Shown here piece by piece: positions 23,240 through 33,900 of a DNA stretch of 64,000 nt (positions are counted from its first letter, which is position 1; every line of letters begins with the position of its first letter). This DNA is from Gnetum montanum. Taxonomy: Eukaryota; Streptophyta; Gnetopsida; Gnetales; Gnetaceae. The translations under genes were made by a program, and so were the position numbers. The stretch covers positions 1,082,437 to 1,146,436 of the forward strand of contig MNCI01024892.1 in NCBI GenBank assembly GCA_015680685.1. The letters are read 5' to 3'. The notes under the pieces were generated by a model that ran no database searches, had not been told where the DNA came from, and was given only the letters and a program-made list of their open reading frames with translations.

Positions 23240-23984
23240 ATGAAATGTTGGGAACTAGTCATGCCCTAGCCACTGGGTGCCTATTGGAGGTGTAGTAGTT
23301 GGATAGAAAAATTTTTGGTCACACTCCTAATTGTTATATGTAGGATGGGCCAGGATATGAGGTGTGTTAATAGTATGGATGACTAGCCCATTATTGCACC
23401 CTTGAGTATGAGATGGTATGCACAGATTCATTTGTCCCTCCATGTTTTTAGATTCATTGGTTGGATGTGGGGTTGGAGTATGAATAAATGGTGGCCCTTG
23501 TGTATGATTAGAGGATGTTGGTTTAGACAAGAAAGGTGGTGCACCAAGTTGGCCTTATGCTGGCTCAGATGATGTGATGGATCCATGTGTAGTTTGCCTC
23601 AGCTTATGGCCTTTCCTCCAAAAGGGATGTTTCTGATGTTGCAATTGGGACCCACTAGTATTAGCATGTCTATGCATATTTGCAGCACAAGTGACACTCA
23701 TTTGTTAATATTGTGGTGCAAAACCTTCTCGTGTTACTAGTGATGGTATTGAAGTAGGTGGATTATGAGAATATTGAGGGTAAGTTGGATGGTAATAAGC
23801 ACAAGGTTGTGATCCTTTAGGGGATGTCATGTATTGATGGTACTTAGGAGAGTGATAGTAGTGATTTGAAATGGAGGATGCCAAACTAGTTGGAGAAACA
23901 GGATGTTGAACATAATATCCATGAGGTTGCAGTGGATATGGCTAATTTGGTGGTGGCCTCCCCCATGATTGTGGTTGTTGCCAC
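23240..23984 (-). pseudogene. Family E gag C-terminal part of E3
   Basis: The open stretch 23530-23327 reads TQGPPFIHTPTPHPTNE and then CIPSHTQGCNNGLVIHTINT, matching H1 gag at 11680-11520. The reading is cut at 23984 by the F1 LTR in the middle of a Gly/Tyr/Gln-type repeat region. Confidence 0.65.
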
Positions 23985-25624
23985 TGTAGCGACTGAAAAT
24001 GTCGGTGGCTAGAAAACACCGAGAGGTCGTTGATCATTAACAGTCTTAACCCCGAATCCACGGGAGGGCCGTGCTAGATAGAGCAGAACCAGGGTGCCCT
24101 AAATGGTTTGGTCAATTAGACAGGAACTTAGTTGGTGTTAATATAACCTTTCATAAATGGATAATTCGAAAACAAGACCTCTAGCATAAAATGATAACTT
24201 TCAATGCGAGAGGGACAGAAAACAATGTAAAAATGTAGTGATAAGCAAGAAAGCAAAGTAAAATGTAGTTAGGAAAATGCACCGCTTCAAAGCTACATCT
24301 TTGCTTTGTCAAGGTGGATACAATCAGTTGCATGGCGTTGGGAAGTGTAGAGATTCCTAGAGTAACCAAAATGTGTAGAGCAAGACATCTATGTGCTTGA
24401 ACGCAGACGTTAACAATGTAAAATTATACCAAGGTGGTAGAAAAGAGCAGAACAAAATGCCAACTAAGAATGCTAACTGTTTACAATGTCAAACAGAAAG
24501 CTTACAATGCTTGAGGTTATAGTGCTAACTTTTTTTTTCTTGTCAGCCAACAAAATTTTCAGCAGACCAAAATTGCCAAAAAAACTAGATTGAACCCCTT
24601 TTAGCATTGCTTATTGGGGTATTTATAGGGTTGATGGCACGCAAAAGGTGCGGTTTGGATGCCGCGTGTCCTGGGTTGGCATTGACTTGTCTGCGCTACA
24701 TGGCCATGCATGACTATTGTAATTACAAGCCTACCACATTGTAATTGCAAGCTTTCCATGCCATAACTGTGCCATCAGAGTCTGGAGATGTGTGCTAATG
24801 GTGCAATTAGGTGAAGTGCATTGATGTCGCGCAACCACCTACCATGCTTTGCTATGCTTTGTAGCATAGCAAGTTTGGCATAGCGTAGCATCTTGTTACA
24901 CATCTCGTTGCATGTGTTGGAAGCCTTTGAAGCACACTGACTATTTATTGCATATTTGCTACACTACGCTATGCTATGTAGCGTAGCAGTTGTCCTTAGT
25001 CGCAAAAATGTCACCAATCTGCAAACTTTGCCTTTTGCACTACGAAACTTGCGAACTTGCTGATCCTACCCTTTGAGTTTCCTTCTGTCACTTTCAAAAA
25101 ATTACTTTACCGCACTGTGCCATGTAGCTCAGCGTAGCGTAGTGGCCAACATGGCCTGATTTTTGCCAAGTTCACCGCTTTCTGACAGAAGGAGACATTG
25201 CTGAAGGACTTGAAGTCAAGTGAGGGGACTAATCGCCTAGCTTTTGCCACATTGTGCTACGCTGCGTAGCATAGCATAGTGTAGCACTTTTCTTTTGCAA
25301 ACTTCTTCTAAAGTCTACTACGCTACATAGCGTAGCATAGCATAGCAAAAATCCTTAGCGTAGAAAACTTGCTGAAGCGTTTTGCAAGTTCTAAGCACCG
25401 CCAACAATTCCACACATCACTCCTAAGTGCAAGGTTAACTAGGTGAATTGCTTAGGTGGGAAGGCTGGAGAATCCATTGAGCCTATTGACACCTGGGGTA
25501 GAAAACTTGCTGAACTAGATAGTCTGAACATCAGATCATCCATCTCATGAAGAACTGTCGTGACGCTGTGCGAATTGTAAGGACCTAGTGAAGCAAGCAT
25601 GCCTTCAAATTTTTTGGTGTTTCA
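23985..25624 (-). repeat. Family F LTR (3' LTR of F1), with palindromic subrepeats
   Basis: This 1640-bp LTR starts TGTAGCGACTG and ends GGTGTTTCA. A minus TATA box (TATAAATACCCC) is at about 24616-24627. The body holds many hairpins with a GCGTAG core: gctatgctttgtagcatagc (24851-24870) and CTACGCTACATAGCGTAG (25318-25335, perfect 8-bp stem) are examples. Its start resembles 54454 and 62522, and its end resembles 56228. Confidence 0.8.
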
Positions 25625-25644
25625 TTGGCCCCTCTTTGTCGACG
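25625..25644 (-). other. Polypurine tract of F1
   Basis: On minus, CGTCGACAAAGAGGGGCCAA precedes the LTR start TGAAACACC. The F3 equivalent is at 56229-56248. Confidence 0.7.
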
Positions 25645-26699
25645 TCTGGAGGATGGACTTGAGAGATGTTGAAAAAGAATATGAAACACCATGAAAGAAA
25701 AAATGCGAACATTATTGTTCGATGAGCGTCAAGACGTCTCTTAGCTGTGTTTGAGAGTGTTGCATTATTTTTTGTGGGAGGAAAGTGTAAAGCAGGGAGG
25801 AAGGAGGTTCAGGAAAAGGGTAAATATGAGGCTTAGTAGAGTCCCTCGTCAAAGTGCTCATGAGGGAGTTGTTCACATTTTCATCTTTACTTTTGCTAAC
25901 CTTCGACCTCTTATAGGATAGGTGTTTCTTTCCCAAGATGATTTGTGTTACATCCATATAGGGTTTTGACCTACCTACAAATGCTTCCCATGAGGCAAGA
26001 TGTGTTATGCATGTCATGGAATTTGCACTCTAAAGTAGCTAAGCTAGTCGAGACACTCACTTCGCAACGCGTAGCATTTGTTGCTGTGGCAAGACGTACC
26101 TTCGGTGCCCTGCAAACATGACAGAGACAAACTAGAAGAAATAGCCACAGTGCAAAATGAGGGCAAAGGTCTTGCTTTCTGTAGACATTGTTGAAGCTCT
26201 TAGACACGTTTGCTGGTGTATGGTGTCCAAGCTAGGAAGGCCAGCAATGGTCTTGGCAGCATTAACTTGGAGGAGCCGACATCGAAGAAGCTAGGAGTTG
26301 TGAGTGCAGATGCTTAGGAATCCCTACCAAATGCATGCATTCTCAATTCAGCTATGGGATCAGCTACCACATAACTAAGCATCGCTTGAGCCCAAACTCT
26401 AGTAGGGAGATGGAGGATAAAAATATTTTGGCTAGGCCATAATACTGCAGGAACTCCAGCAGTAGCCACTAACCAAGGAACTACTATCAGGGCGATGGGC
26501 CGTGGTGATGGTAGGTCTGGGGGGTTAGTGAGATGTCGTACAACATCTCCTGGGGATCAGCAAGATGCTAGGATCAGTGGCATTGCATATGTTCCAGATT
26601 GTGTTCTCAGTGCATCATGAACCGCATCCTGGAACTACAACGTTGCACCCCACATCAACATTGTGTGCGCTTGCTTGATGTTTACTTGGTACAGATATA
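25645..26699. other. 3' non-coding region of F1
   Basis: No domain recognised. Minus-strand open stretches at 26017-25712 and 26207-25971 lack known motifs. Short similarity to 56250-56560 of F3 (ccctcgtca blocks) suggests a shared 3' untranslated region. Confidence 0.4.
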
Positions 26700-27060
26700 T
26701 GCTGGGGACATGCCATGAACCTAGTTTAAAGTCCTCATAGACCATGTTCTGTTTTAAGGTCTCAACGGACTGATGTGTTGGTTTAAGATCCCAGTAGACC
26801 GTATGTGCCAGTTTAACATCATAGCAGACATGCTGTGCTAGTTTTACATCCTAGCGGATGAGCTGTGCCAATTTAACGTCAGAGCGGAAAATCTGTGCTA
26901 GTTTAACATCGTAGCAAATGATTTGTGCCAGTTTAACATCATAGTGGATGAGCTATGCTAGTTTAACATCATAGTAGATGAACTGTGCTAGTTTAACGTC
27001 CTAGCGGACGATTGCCAACTTTGCCAGTTTTACGTCGTAGCGGACGATGCTTACCATGTT
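26700..27060. repeat. Hairpin-repeat array A (CTAGTTTA-CGTC type)
   Basis: About nine units of 38-40 bp, each with a (C/G)CAGTTTAA or CTAGTTTAA box, then a 4-base stem, a 6-base loop and the complementary stem. Clean examples are CATC-CTAGCG-GATG (26847-26860), CGTC-CTAGCG-GACG (26997-27010) and CGTC-GTAGCG-GACG (27033-27046). The array lies between INT and the 3' region of F1, and the units read in the plus direction, against the element. Confidence 0.8.
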
Positions 27061-27905
27061 CATGCTTTAGATGTAGTACGTCTTGAGGTACGAGTGATTC
27101 ACCAAGTTGGAGAACTCATTACCATCCATGTCTGCCAATTTGAAAGCTACATTCCCAAAGGCTTTGGTGACCATGTATGGGCCTTCCTAGTTGGCTGAGA
27201 ATTTGCTCACATGTTCACGGATGGCTTTGAGGATGAGGTATCCCTTCTGTATTGGTTGTTGATGTGAGTTTGCATGATGTTTTTGCCATTTCTTGCTTTG
27301 GTAGTGCTCTATGTGGCTTAGCGTTTGTGTGCACTCCTCCTCTATTGAATCAAGGTCAATGATTCTTGACTCGTTGTTCTAGGCTTCCCTCACAACATCA
27401 TATAGGATCATCCGAAGTGACAGTACCTACAACTCAAGAGGCAACACAGCTTCAGACCATAAATGAGACTGTAAGGGGTCTTACTCATCAGAGTCCTGCA
27501 TGTCATTCTATAGGGCCATAAAACATAGAGGATTTACTCATGCCACCACCTCTTGCTATTGTTAACCATTCACTTCAACAAGTTGATGATGGACTTATTT
27601 GTAGCCTCTTCTTGCCCATTCTCTTGTAGGTAATATGGGGAGGAGAATGATTTCCTGATGCCTATATTGCTACAAAAGGTTTAGGTTTCTGTACTACTGA
27701 ACTGTGGTCCATTTTTGGTTATGATAATCATTGGAAGCCCAAACCTTGTCACGATGTAATCTAGGATGAAGTGGTAGATTTGCTGAGACTTTGTCTTCCT
27801 TAGGGGGATATCTTCCACCCACTTAGTAAAATACTTAGTGGTAGTGATGATGAAACTATGCCCTACGGAGGACTTAGGAGTGATAGGTCCTATGAGGTCT
27901 AGTCC
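27060..27905 (-). pseudogene. Tat-type integrase of F1, zinc-finger part deleted
   Basis: The sense reading shows WGLDLIGPITPKSSVGHSF (first catalytic Asp kept), TKYFTKWVEDIPLRKT, then TKNGPQFSS where DNGPQF is expected (second Asp lost), and QENGQEEATNKSIINLLK with the catalytic Glu. A C-terminal part near 27180-27070 reads EGPYMVTKAFGNVAFKL. The aRNH reading runs directly into the WGLDL block, so the HHCC zinc-binding N-terminal domain is missing. Integrase inserts the cDNA; this copy is dead. Confidence 0.75.
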
Positions 27906-28536
27906 CCATTGCTAAAAAGGCCACATGATTTACGTTGGATTCCACGTGTCTTGCCTGAGTGATAGGCTCAGTACATTTGACAATCAAAGTTGACAAACTT
28001 GAAAATGAGTGTGGTGGAATATTTAGTGCTAGGGTGGCTAAGGCATCTACCACGGTGTTCTCATTGCATGGCACGTGTTGTACATCTATGGTTGCAAATT
28101 GCTTAAGCAGGCTTTTTTCTAGATCACAGTAGGGTTGTAGGTGCATAGCTTTGCAGGCGTACACCTCGGTGACTTGATTCACAACTAGTTGTGAATCCCC
28201 GCGAATCGCCAAGTCTTGTATGCACAGTGTTTGGGCAGCTAAGAGGCCTCTAAGTAGCCCCTCATACTCTGCCACATTGTTGGTGCAAGGCAACATAAAA
28301 CGATAAGAAAATAGGTGCATTTCCGTAGAGGGGAACATAATGACGGCAACTGCACTACCTTCTTGCATGGTTGAGGTGTCGTCGAAGTGTAAAGTAGCTT
28401 CCAAGTGTGATGTGATGGTGTTGATAGTGCCAACATGCCCGTCTGGGAATTCAGGATCTATGGTTTCCTGGTCGTCAACGGGTGAGGCTATAAGTTGGGT
28501 AGCTATGGCTTGACCCTTTGTCGATGATTGGCTCAC
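27906..28536 (-). pseudogene. Archaeal-type RNase H (aRNH) of F1
   Basis: An open stretch of about 210 codons shows the aRNH signature: LHFDDTSTMQEGSAVAVI (first Asp), CTNNVAEYEGLLRGLLAAQ (Glu), AIRGDSQLVVNQV (Asp) and NTVVDALATLAL. This second RNase H is diagnostic of the Tat lineage of plant Ty3/gypsy elements. All acidic catalytic positions appear present. The downstream end is fused to the integrase core by deletion. Confidence 0.85.
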
Positions 28537-28569
28537 ATAGTGTAAGTCAAACTCTACGATTATTTCTTT

Positions 28570-29100
28570 CTATTGGGCTATCTGGTTACTTTCATACAGG
28601 TTGTTAGTGATAGCCTGAAGTATGTTGCTTTTGCAAATAATGTTAGTTGTACTGTAAAATAGGTAGTGCCTCCACTTTTTTAACGTAAACACTAAGGCAA
28701 GGCAATTCCTCTCCACTTCGTTGTATTTTACCTCATGTGCTATTAATGCATGACTCAAATAATACACTGGTATCTCATCTGTTATCTTGTTTTTGACATA
28801 ACAATGCTATGATAGATGTCTCGGAGGTGGCAAGGTAGATGAAGAAAGGCTTATCCCTCTATGGCAGATGCACAGTTGGGAGGTGCAAAAGCTCTTTATT
28901 CAAGTCATCAAAGGCTTGTTGAAACTAGGTTGTCCATTCAAAGTCAACCCCTTTCTTTAGAAGATGTTGCATGGGGTGTAACTTGTTAGTCAACTTTACT
29001 ATAAACCTTTGGATGAACTGTACCCTACCTTGCAACCCATGTAACTCTTTAAGGTTTGTAGGAGGTTCCAGGTTAACGATGGCCTTAACTTTGTCAAGGT
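28570..29100 (-). pseudogene. Ty3-type RNase H of F1
   Basis: The clear part (28767-28570) reads YYLSHALIAHEVKYNEVERN, LALVFTLKKWRHYLFYSTTN, then CKSNILQAI, where Asn replaces the Asp normally found in the CKSD-type motif. The region between this and RT is broken by stops. It lies directly after RT in sense, as in all Ty3/gypsy pol. Confidence 0.75.
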
Positions 29101-29110
29101 CCACCCGTAT

Positions 29111-30139
29111 TTAGGCCTCCGACACTACAAACCCTAACATGCATCTAGTCTTAACATCGAAGACACACTTCTTAGGGTTAAGGCATAAATCATGCATTTG
29201 ACAACACTTAAGGACTACCCATAGATTGTGTGGGTGATCAGCAGCTTCTTTGGACTTGAATGCTATATCATCCACGTAGTCATTTAGCATTTCTAGGATG
29301 TAGTCGCTGAAGATGTAAGTCATGGACCATTGGTAGGTTGCTTTAGCATTCTTGAGTCCAAAAGGAATCATGGTATAACAAAAGGTACCCCATGGGGTCA
29401 TGGAGGTTGCTGGTAGCTGATGCTCTGGGTTGATGGAAATTTGGTTATAGCCGGAGAAGCCATCCATGAAGGATAACAAAGCATGACCAGCTGTAGTGTC
29501 GATGAGTTGATCGATGCTTGGTAGTGGGAAATCATCTTTGATCATTTCCTTGTTCAGATCCTAGAAGTCTATACATATTCATATCCCTCCCGTATTCTTA
29601 GAAACCATAACGATGTTGGACATCCATTCCAAGTAATCAACTACGCGGATGAAACCAGCTTGGTATAGTTTGGTGATTTTATCTCTTATGGCTAGTCCAA
29701 TTTCTGGTTTAACCTTACGATCCTTCTGCTTGACTGCCTTCATGTGTGGGTCTAGGACGATTTTGTGTTGTATCAGCCATGGGTCTAAACCCAGCATGTA
29801 ACTGTATGACCATGCGAAGACTTTAATGTTGTCTTGCAAAATCTTGGCTATATTTTCGTGTGTCTGCACATCTAGGAGGGAGCTAAGTTTTAATGTTCTT
29901 ACTTCCCCCTTGGACGTGGTCATAGGCATCTCGACAAGAGGGTCCTCAGTTATATCCCCAACCTCTAAATCTAGGGTTCGTACCAGATGCTCATGCCACT
30001 CTAGGGATGTTTCTAAGGATGCTATGATGCTAGCTGTGGTTGACCCCTAGTTGATCAAGTCTAGGTTCAATTGTCTTGCGAGATTGCCATGTGGACTTGC
30101 GAAAGCTAAAGGCATGGAGAGATTGCTATGGATTTCCAT
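29111..30139 (-). pseudogene. Tat-type reverse transcriptase and pol N-terminus of F1
   Basis: A likely pol start is ATG 30139-30137 (MEIHSNLSMPLAFASPHG). Then come NIVMVSKNTGGI (29620-29580), LPSIDQLIDTTAGHALLSF with MDGFSGYNQISINPEHQ (29530-29425, catalytic Asp) and the active-site box LNDYVDDIAFKS (about 29285-29250, YVDD intact). PKKCVFDVKTRCMLGFVVS follows. A stop after NLDLIN and a break near 29560 disable it. PR is not adjacent but lies 5.7 kb upstream, behind the antisense gene. Confidence 0.8.
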
Positions 30140-30269
30140 TTTTTTCTCAACCTATTAAAATGAGATGAAAGCCTGGTTAAGAGGCACCTGTTGGTAGTAA
30201 TCATGTATAACGAAAACTTGCAAAGTAATGACGAGATATAACTAGAGAAGTATGATGTAAAGATTAAAA
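30140..30269. other. Short non-coding gap upstream of pol in F1
   Basis: On minus, TTTTAATAGGTTGAGAAAAA precedes the pol ATG. A pyrimidine/AG boundary that could act as a splice acceptor is conceivable but weak. Confidence 0.25.
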
Positions 30270-30650
30270 TTTTGCCAGTTTAAAGTCATGGCAGACTGTC
30301 AAGGCATGGAGATGCAGAGCTACTAAAACAAGAAATGTAAAACTATCGATGTGAGAACATGAAACTGCTAAAAAATGCAAAACTTTCAATGCGAAAATGT
30401 GAAACTATTAGTTTAATGTCATTGCCGAATGTGAACACGTAATAGGTCAAAACTGCTAGTTTAAGGTCTTTTCAGATCGTTAAAGTCACTGCTACACTAG
30501 GATTTCTAGTTTAAGGTCTTTTCGGACCATTAACTAGAGTGGAATGCTACGCTAAGAATACTAGTTTAAGGTCTTTTTAGACTGTGAAAGTTACAACTAC
30601 ACTGGGGTTGCTAGTTTAAGGTCTTTTTAGACCTATAACAAAAAAAAAAA
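30270..30650. repeat. Hairpin-repeat array B (CTAGTTTA-AGGTC type)
   Basis: Six units at 40-70 bp spacing. Clean stems are GGTC-TTTTCG-GACC (30515-30528) and GGTC-TTTTTA-GACC (about 30619-30632). The box ctagtttaa precedes each stem as in array A, but the stem sequence is different. The array flanks the antisense gene on its 5' side. Confidence 0.8.
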
Positions 30651-30837
30651 ATATTTTTTTCATTTTTTGGGAAAGCAAGCAGTTAGCTTGAAGTGTGCCA
30701 AGATCTTTCACCTAGATGTGTCCATCTTAATTGCCAATAGTGCCATGATGTCATCGCAGGCATGCTACATTGCATGGCAAACCCCACATTAAACGGAGAG
30801 AGAGAGTGGCAAGTTTCCCCTTTTTCACCATTATGGC

Positions 30838-30846
30838 CATAAATAG
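30838..30846 (+). promoter_or_regulatory. TATA-like box of the antisense gene
   Basis: The sequence cataaatag lies about 155 bp before the proposed start codon at 30996, after a GA-rich run (gagagagag near 30797). It is the only TATA-like site in the right place. Function is inferred from position. Confidence 0.4.
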
Positions 30847-30995
30847 GGATTAAACCTTGGTAAGCTTGTCATTCTTACTATAAGAGCGCAAAGCCCATAT
30901 TCGGAGCACAAAGTGATTTTGAAGCATAGAGCAATTGTGCTGATAGTGAGTAAGGCAATTTTTTGCATAGCGATAAGGAAAAGTCTGCAAGAAGG

Positions 30996-33900
30996 ATGAT
31001 GGACCCAAAGAAGAAACATACTCACTTGGTGCTTGCAAAGGTCAAGGACGTAAAGGTAACCCTAGGGTGCATGACACAAGCGTGCGTCACAGTGTGGGAG
31101 GACACATAGTTGACCTGGTAGGCTACTATGCTTCCTCTGCTTTTTTGTGCTTCTATTGTTATTTTTGTTTTCTATTTTCATTTTGTGATTTAGTTTTAAT
31201 TATTCATGTTTTTTGTCATCGTGTTGTCGTTGTTTTGGCCTTTGGACAGTCATTGTTGCCGTTTCGACCATGGTAGATGCACAGACGCTACGCCGACATT
31301 GCATGCAAGGCCACCTAAATCACCACCATTGTAGTTGTCATAATCACGGGGGTTTGGATAGTTTAAGTTACTTTTCTTTGGAATGGAATAGCATAGGACC
31401 CTCAGGAGAGTTTGGTCATGCGTGATGTGATAGTGTGACATGTGTTCTGTTAGGGCATATTGTTAATTGCCCTATTAGGGTTAATCGCTCTGTTACTACG
31501 CTAGGTTATTTTCATTACGCTATCACTTTCATGTTCTTGCTATGTTATGCATGGGAAGAGGGTTATGTTACACTTTATGCTAAGGCGTCAGGTTTTGCTA
31601 TGCTACATGCACACTGTGCTTGGTCATGATGCTAACACTTACTGGTTGTGTTGTGCAGGATGGAGCTAAGGCCAATTCTGATTATTTTAGAAATTGCAGG
31701 GGTCCTATGTTACATAAGCAAACCTGTGGCCAATGCTCCTCCTCCCCATATATGTGTGGGTGAGCGGGGGATCTGGTTTAAGAAAGAAGCACAGGAGTTC
31801 CTACAATACCTCCTCCAACACTTTAGTGTGATCATTTGGTCATACCTAGAGGAGGAATAGGTAGCCATCATAATAGAAGCCCTATTGACTGGGGCAAGCT
31901 GAGGCATCCTGAGGATTTTGACAGATGGGAAAATCATTAGTAGGTAGGGAGAAAGATCCAGTCAACACTCCTCGGAGTTAAGGTGTTTGGCCTAGATCTA
32001 GGATATGCCTGAGTACAGCTGCTACCATCCTTACAACACAATGTTCATCGCATGTTATATGGCAACGTGCTTCCAAAACCCACCAGGAACCATCTACTAT
32101 GCTGGCAGGTGAGTTTTGCAGCCCTGTTCCACTATGTTGTGTGACGCTTGCTATATTAGCCAAATGCTAACAATATGTTTTTGTTACCAAGTTCTACATC
32201 AACAAGGAAGGGCTTCACAACTAAATGGGTCTCCTGGCTACAGCACAGATAGCCGTGTAGGAGTTCTCTTCTACTGAGAACCTACGTACATGTGCGATTG
32301 GTCAATGCGGGGGTGAGTACCATACCTACCCAGGCTTATAACCCATTCCCTATAGCTAGTGCAAGGAGCATGGTTGGTTGGATGAGGGATGGACACCCTT
32401 CAAACCAGTCACTATTGAACAATTTCTAGTTAGTCTCTTGTCGTTCCCGTTACTGTACAGGCCTGGTAGGCTAAACAGTAAGTGTTACATGCTTAAGTGT
32501 CTTTGCAATCTTTATGTTTTCTACATTTTTTCATGCTAAAAGTTTCTTGTGAAAACTGTTATAGGGGCAAAAAAGCCCAAGGAGGTGATGGTGGTAACCA
32601 CTGAGACACAGGAGGCAGACATCTAGTTCAAGTATGGAGAGGTAGATGTGAGCCAATGTTGGATAAACGGTGAGTCTTCAGACTCCTTGGTCTAGAATAT
32701 CCAAAAGGCTGGGCTTATGGATCTATTCCTAGCCCTAAATCCAAGCGTTCCTGCGGTCGAGATGCTCTCTTTGGTTGACCCCTTTTTTAACAAGGTGGGC
32801 CGCTTCTACATGCATATACAAGGAGTACAGGTGGTCATTGAAATCAATGACTAGCTGTTCGTAGATCTTTTCGGTGTCCCTGTTGATGGCATCCTTATAA
32901 GGTCGAAGGGAAAGAAAGAGTTGACCCTTTAAAAGAAGGAAATCCAGGAGTGGTTTGGGATTGCCAAGGAGCTGAAGGGGCTCCCCATGGAGAAGCTTAA
33001 AGCAGGAGCCTCCAGGGAGGTTTACCTTATCTTTCGTGTTCCCAAGGGAAGGTCCTGGTAATTGAGCAGGCCTGGGTAATGTGTGAGTTCATGGAAGAGG
33101 GGGCCCACTACAACTGGGCTAGGTTTCTATGTAAAGGCTTGCAGACTGAAATCTTAGCGCTCCATAAGAAACCAAAGTCCCGTTCCAATATATATTATGC
33201 CTTTTACATAGCCTGTCTAAAGCATTTCGTGAAGTTTCTAGTGGTTCAAGAGAATGAAGCTTGGGTCATGTGAAATCACAACCATATTTCCACACCATGG
33301 ATCCACCAGATCCTCTGGACCACCCAATCCCAAGATCCCCTAGAAATAATCGAGGAGTCATTCTCTGTGATGACTAAGGATCAAGTGGCCCTCAAATTTT
33401 GTGGCTAAGACAGCATAGGAGAGATGTCCCCCTATTATTGCCGGTAGCGTGTCACGAGGTAAACATCTCATAGCTAAGATTGCAGCCAAGAAGTTGCAGT
33501 GGAAGAGGCCTCTTCTAGCTAAGGAAACCTTTCGCATGGAGGAAGAGGAGGGGTGGAGACTATGGCTTAAACTACAGAGGATGCAACCCCCCATTGGTAA
33601 ATTCTTTTGTTCATGTCTATGTCTTTGCCTACTTTGTTAATGCTTGTTACACTGTTTTGAGCTAATGCAAACATGTTTCTTGGCTGCCAGAAGAAGAAGA
33701 GGAAGAAGAAGAAGGTGATGAAGAGGTGTCGACCCCTAAGATGGGGGCAATGAATAAAGAGATGGAGGTCCTAGTCTCGGAAGAAAGGGCCCTGGTCAAG
33801 AAGAAAGGAGCTCCTGTCACTAAGGCAGGGACTCTTTTCATTAGGAAGAATCCTCCTACTAACGAGAAGGGCATTTTTGGAGATGAAGAGGAGTCTCCCT

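Larger units (their letters stand above)
17385..23984 (-). mobile_element. Family E element E3, ORF3 + partial gag, cut by F1
   Basis: It comprises the 3' LTR, PPT, ORF3 (21198-18460), an internal TATA-like site, a spacer with PPT-like motifs at 21547 and 23175, and the C-terminal part of gag (23984-23240). Gag is cut at 23984 by Tat element F1. No pol lies between gag and ORF3, as in H1. The rest of gag and the 5' LTR are not found right of F1, whose right end is itself truncated. Confidence 0.7.

Noticed and set aside
26700-27060. Regular repeats of about 39 bp, CRISPR-like at first sight
   Set aside because: The intervals are themselves similar and the context is a plant retrotransposon; the units are degenerate hairpin repeats.
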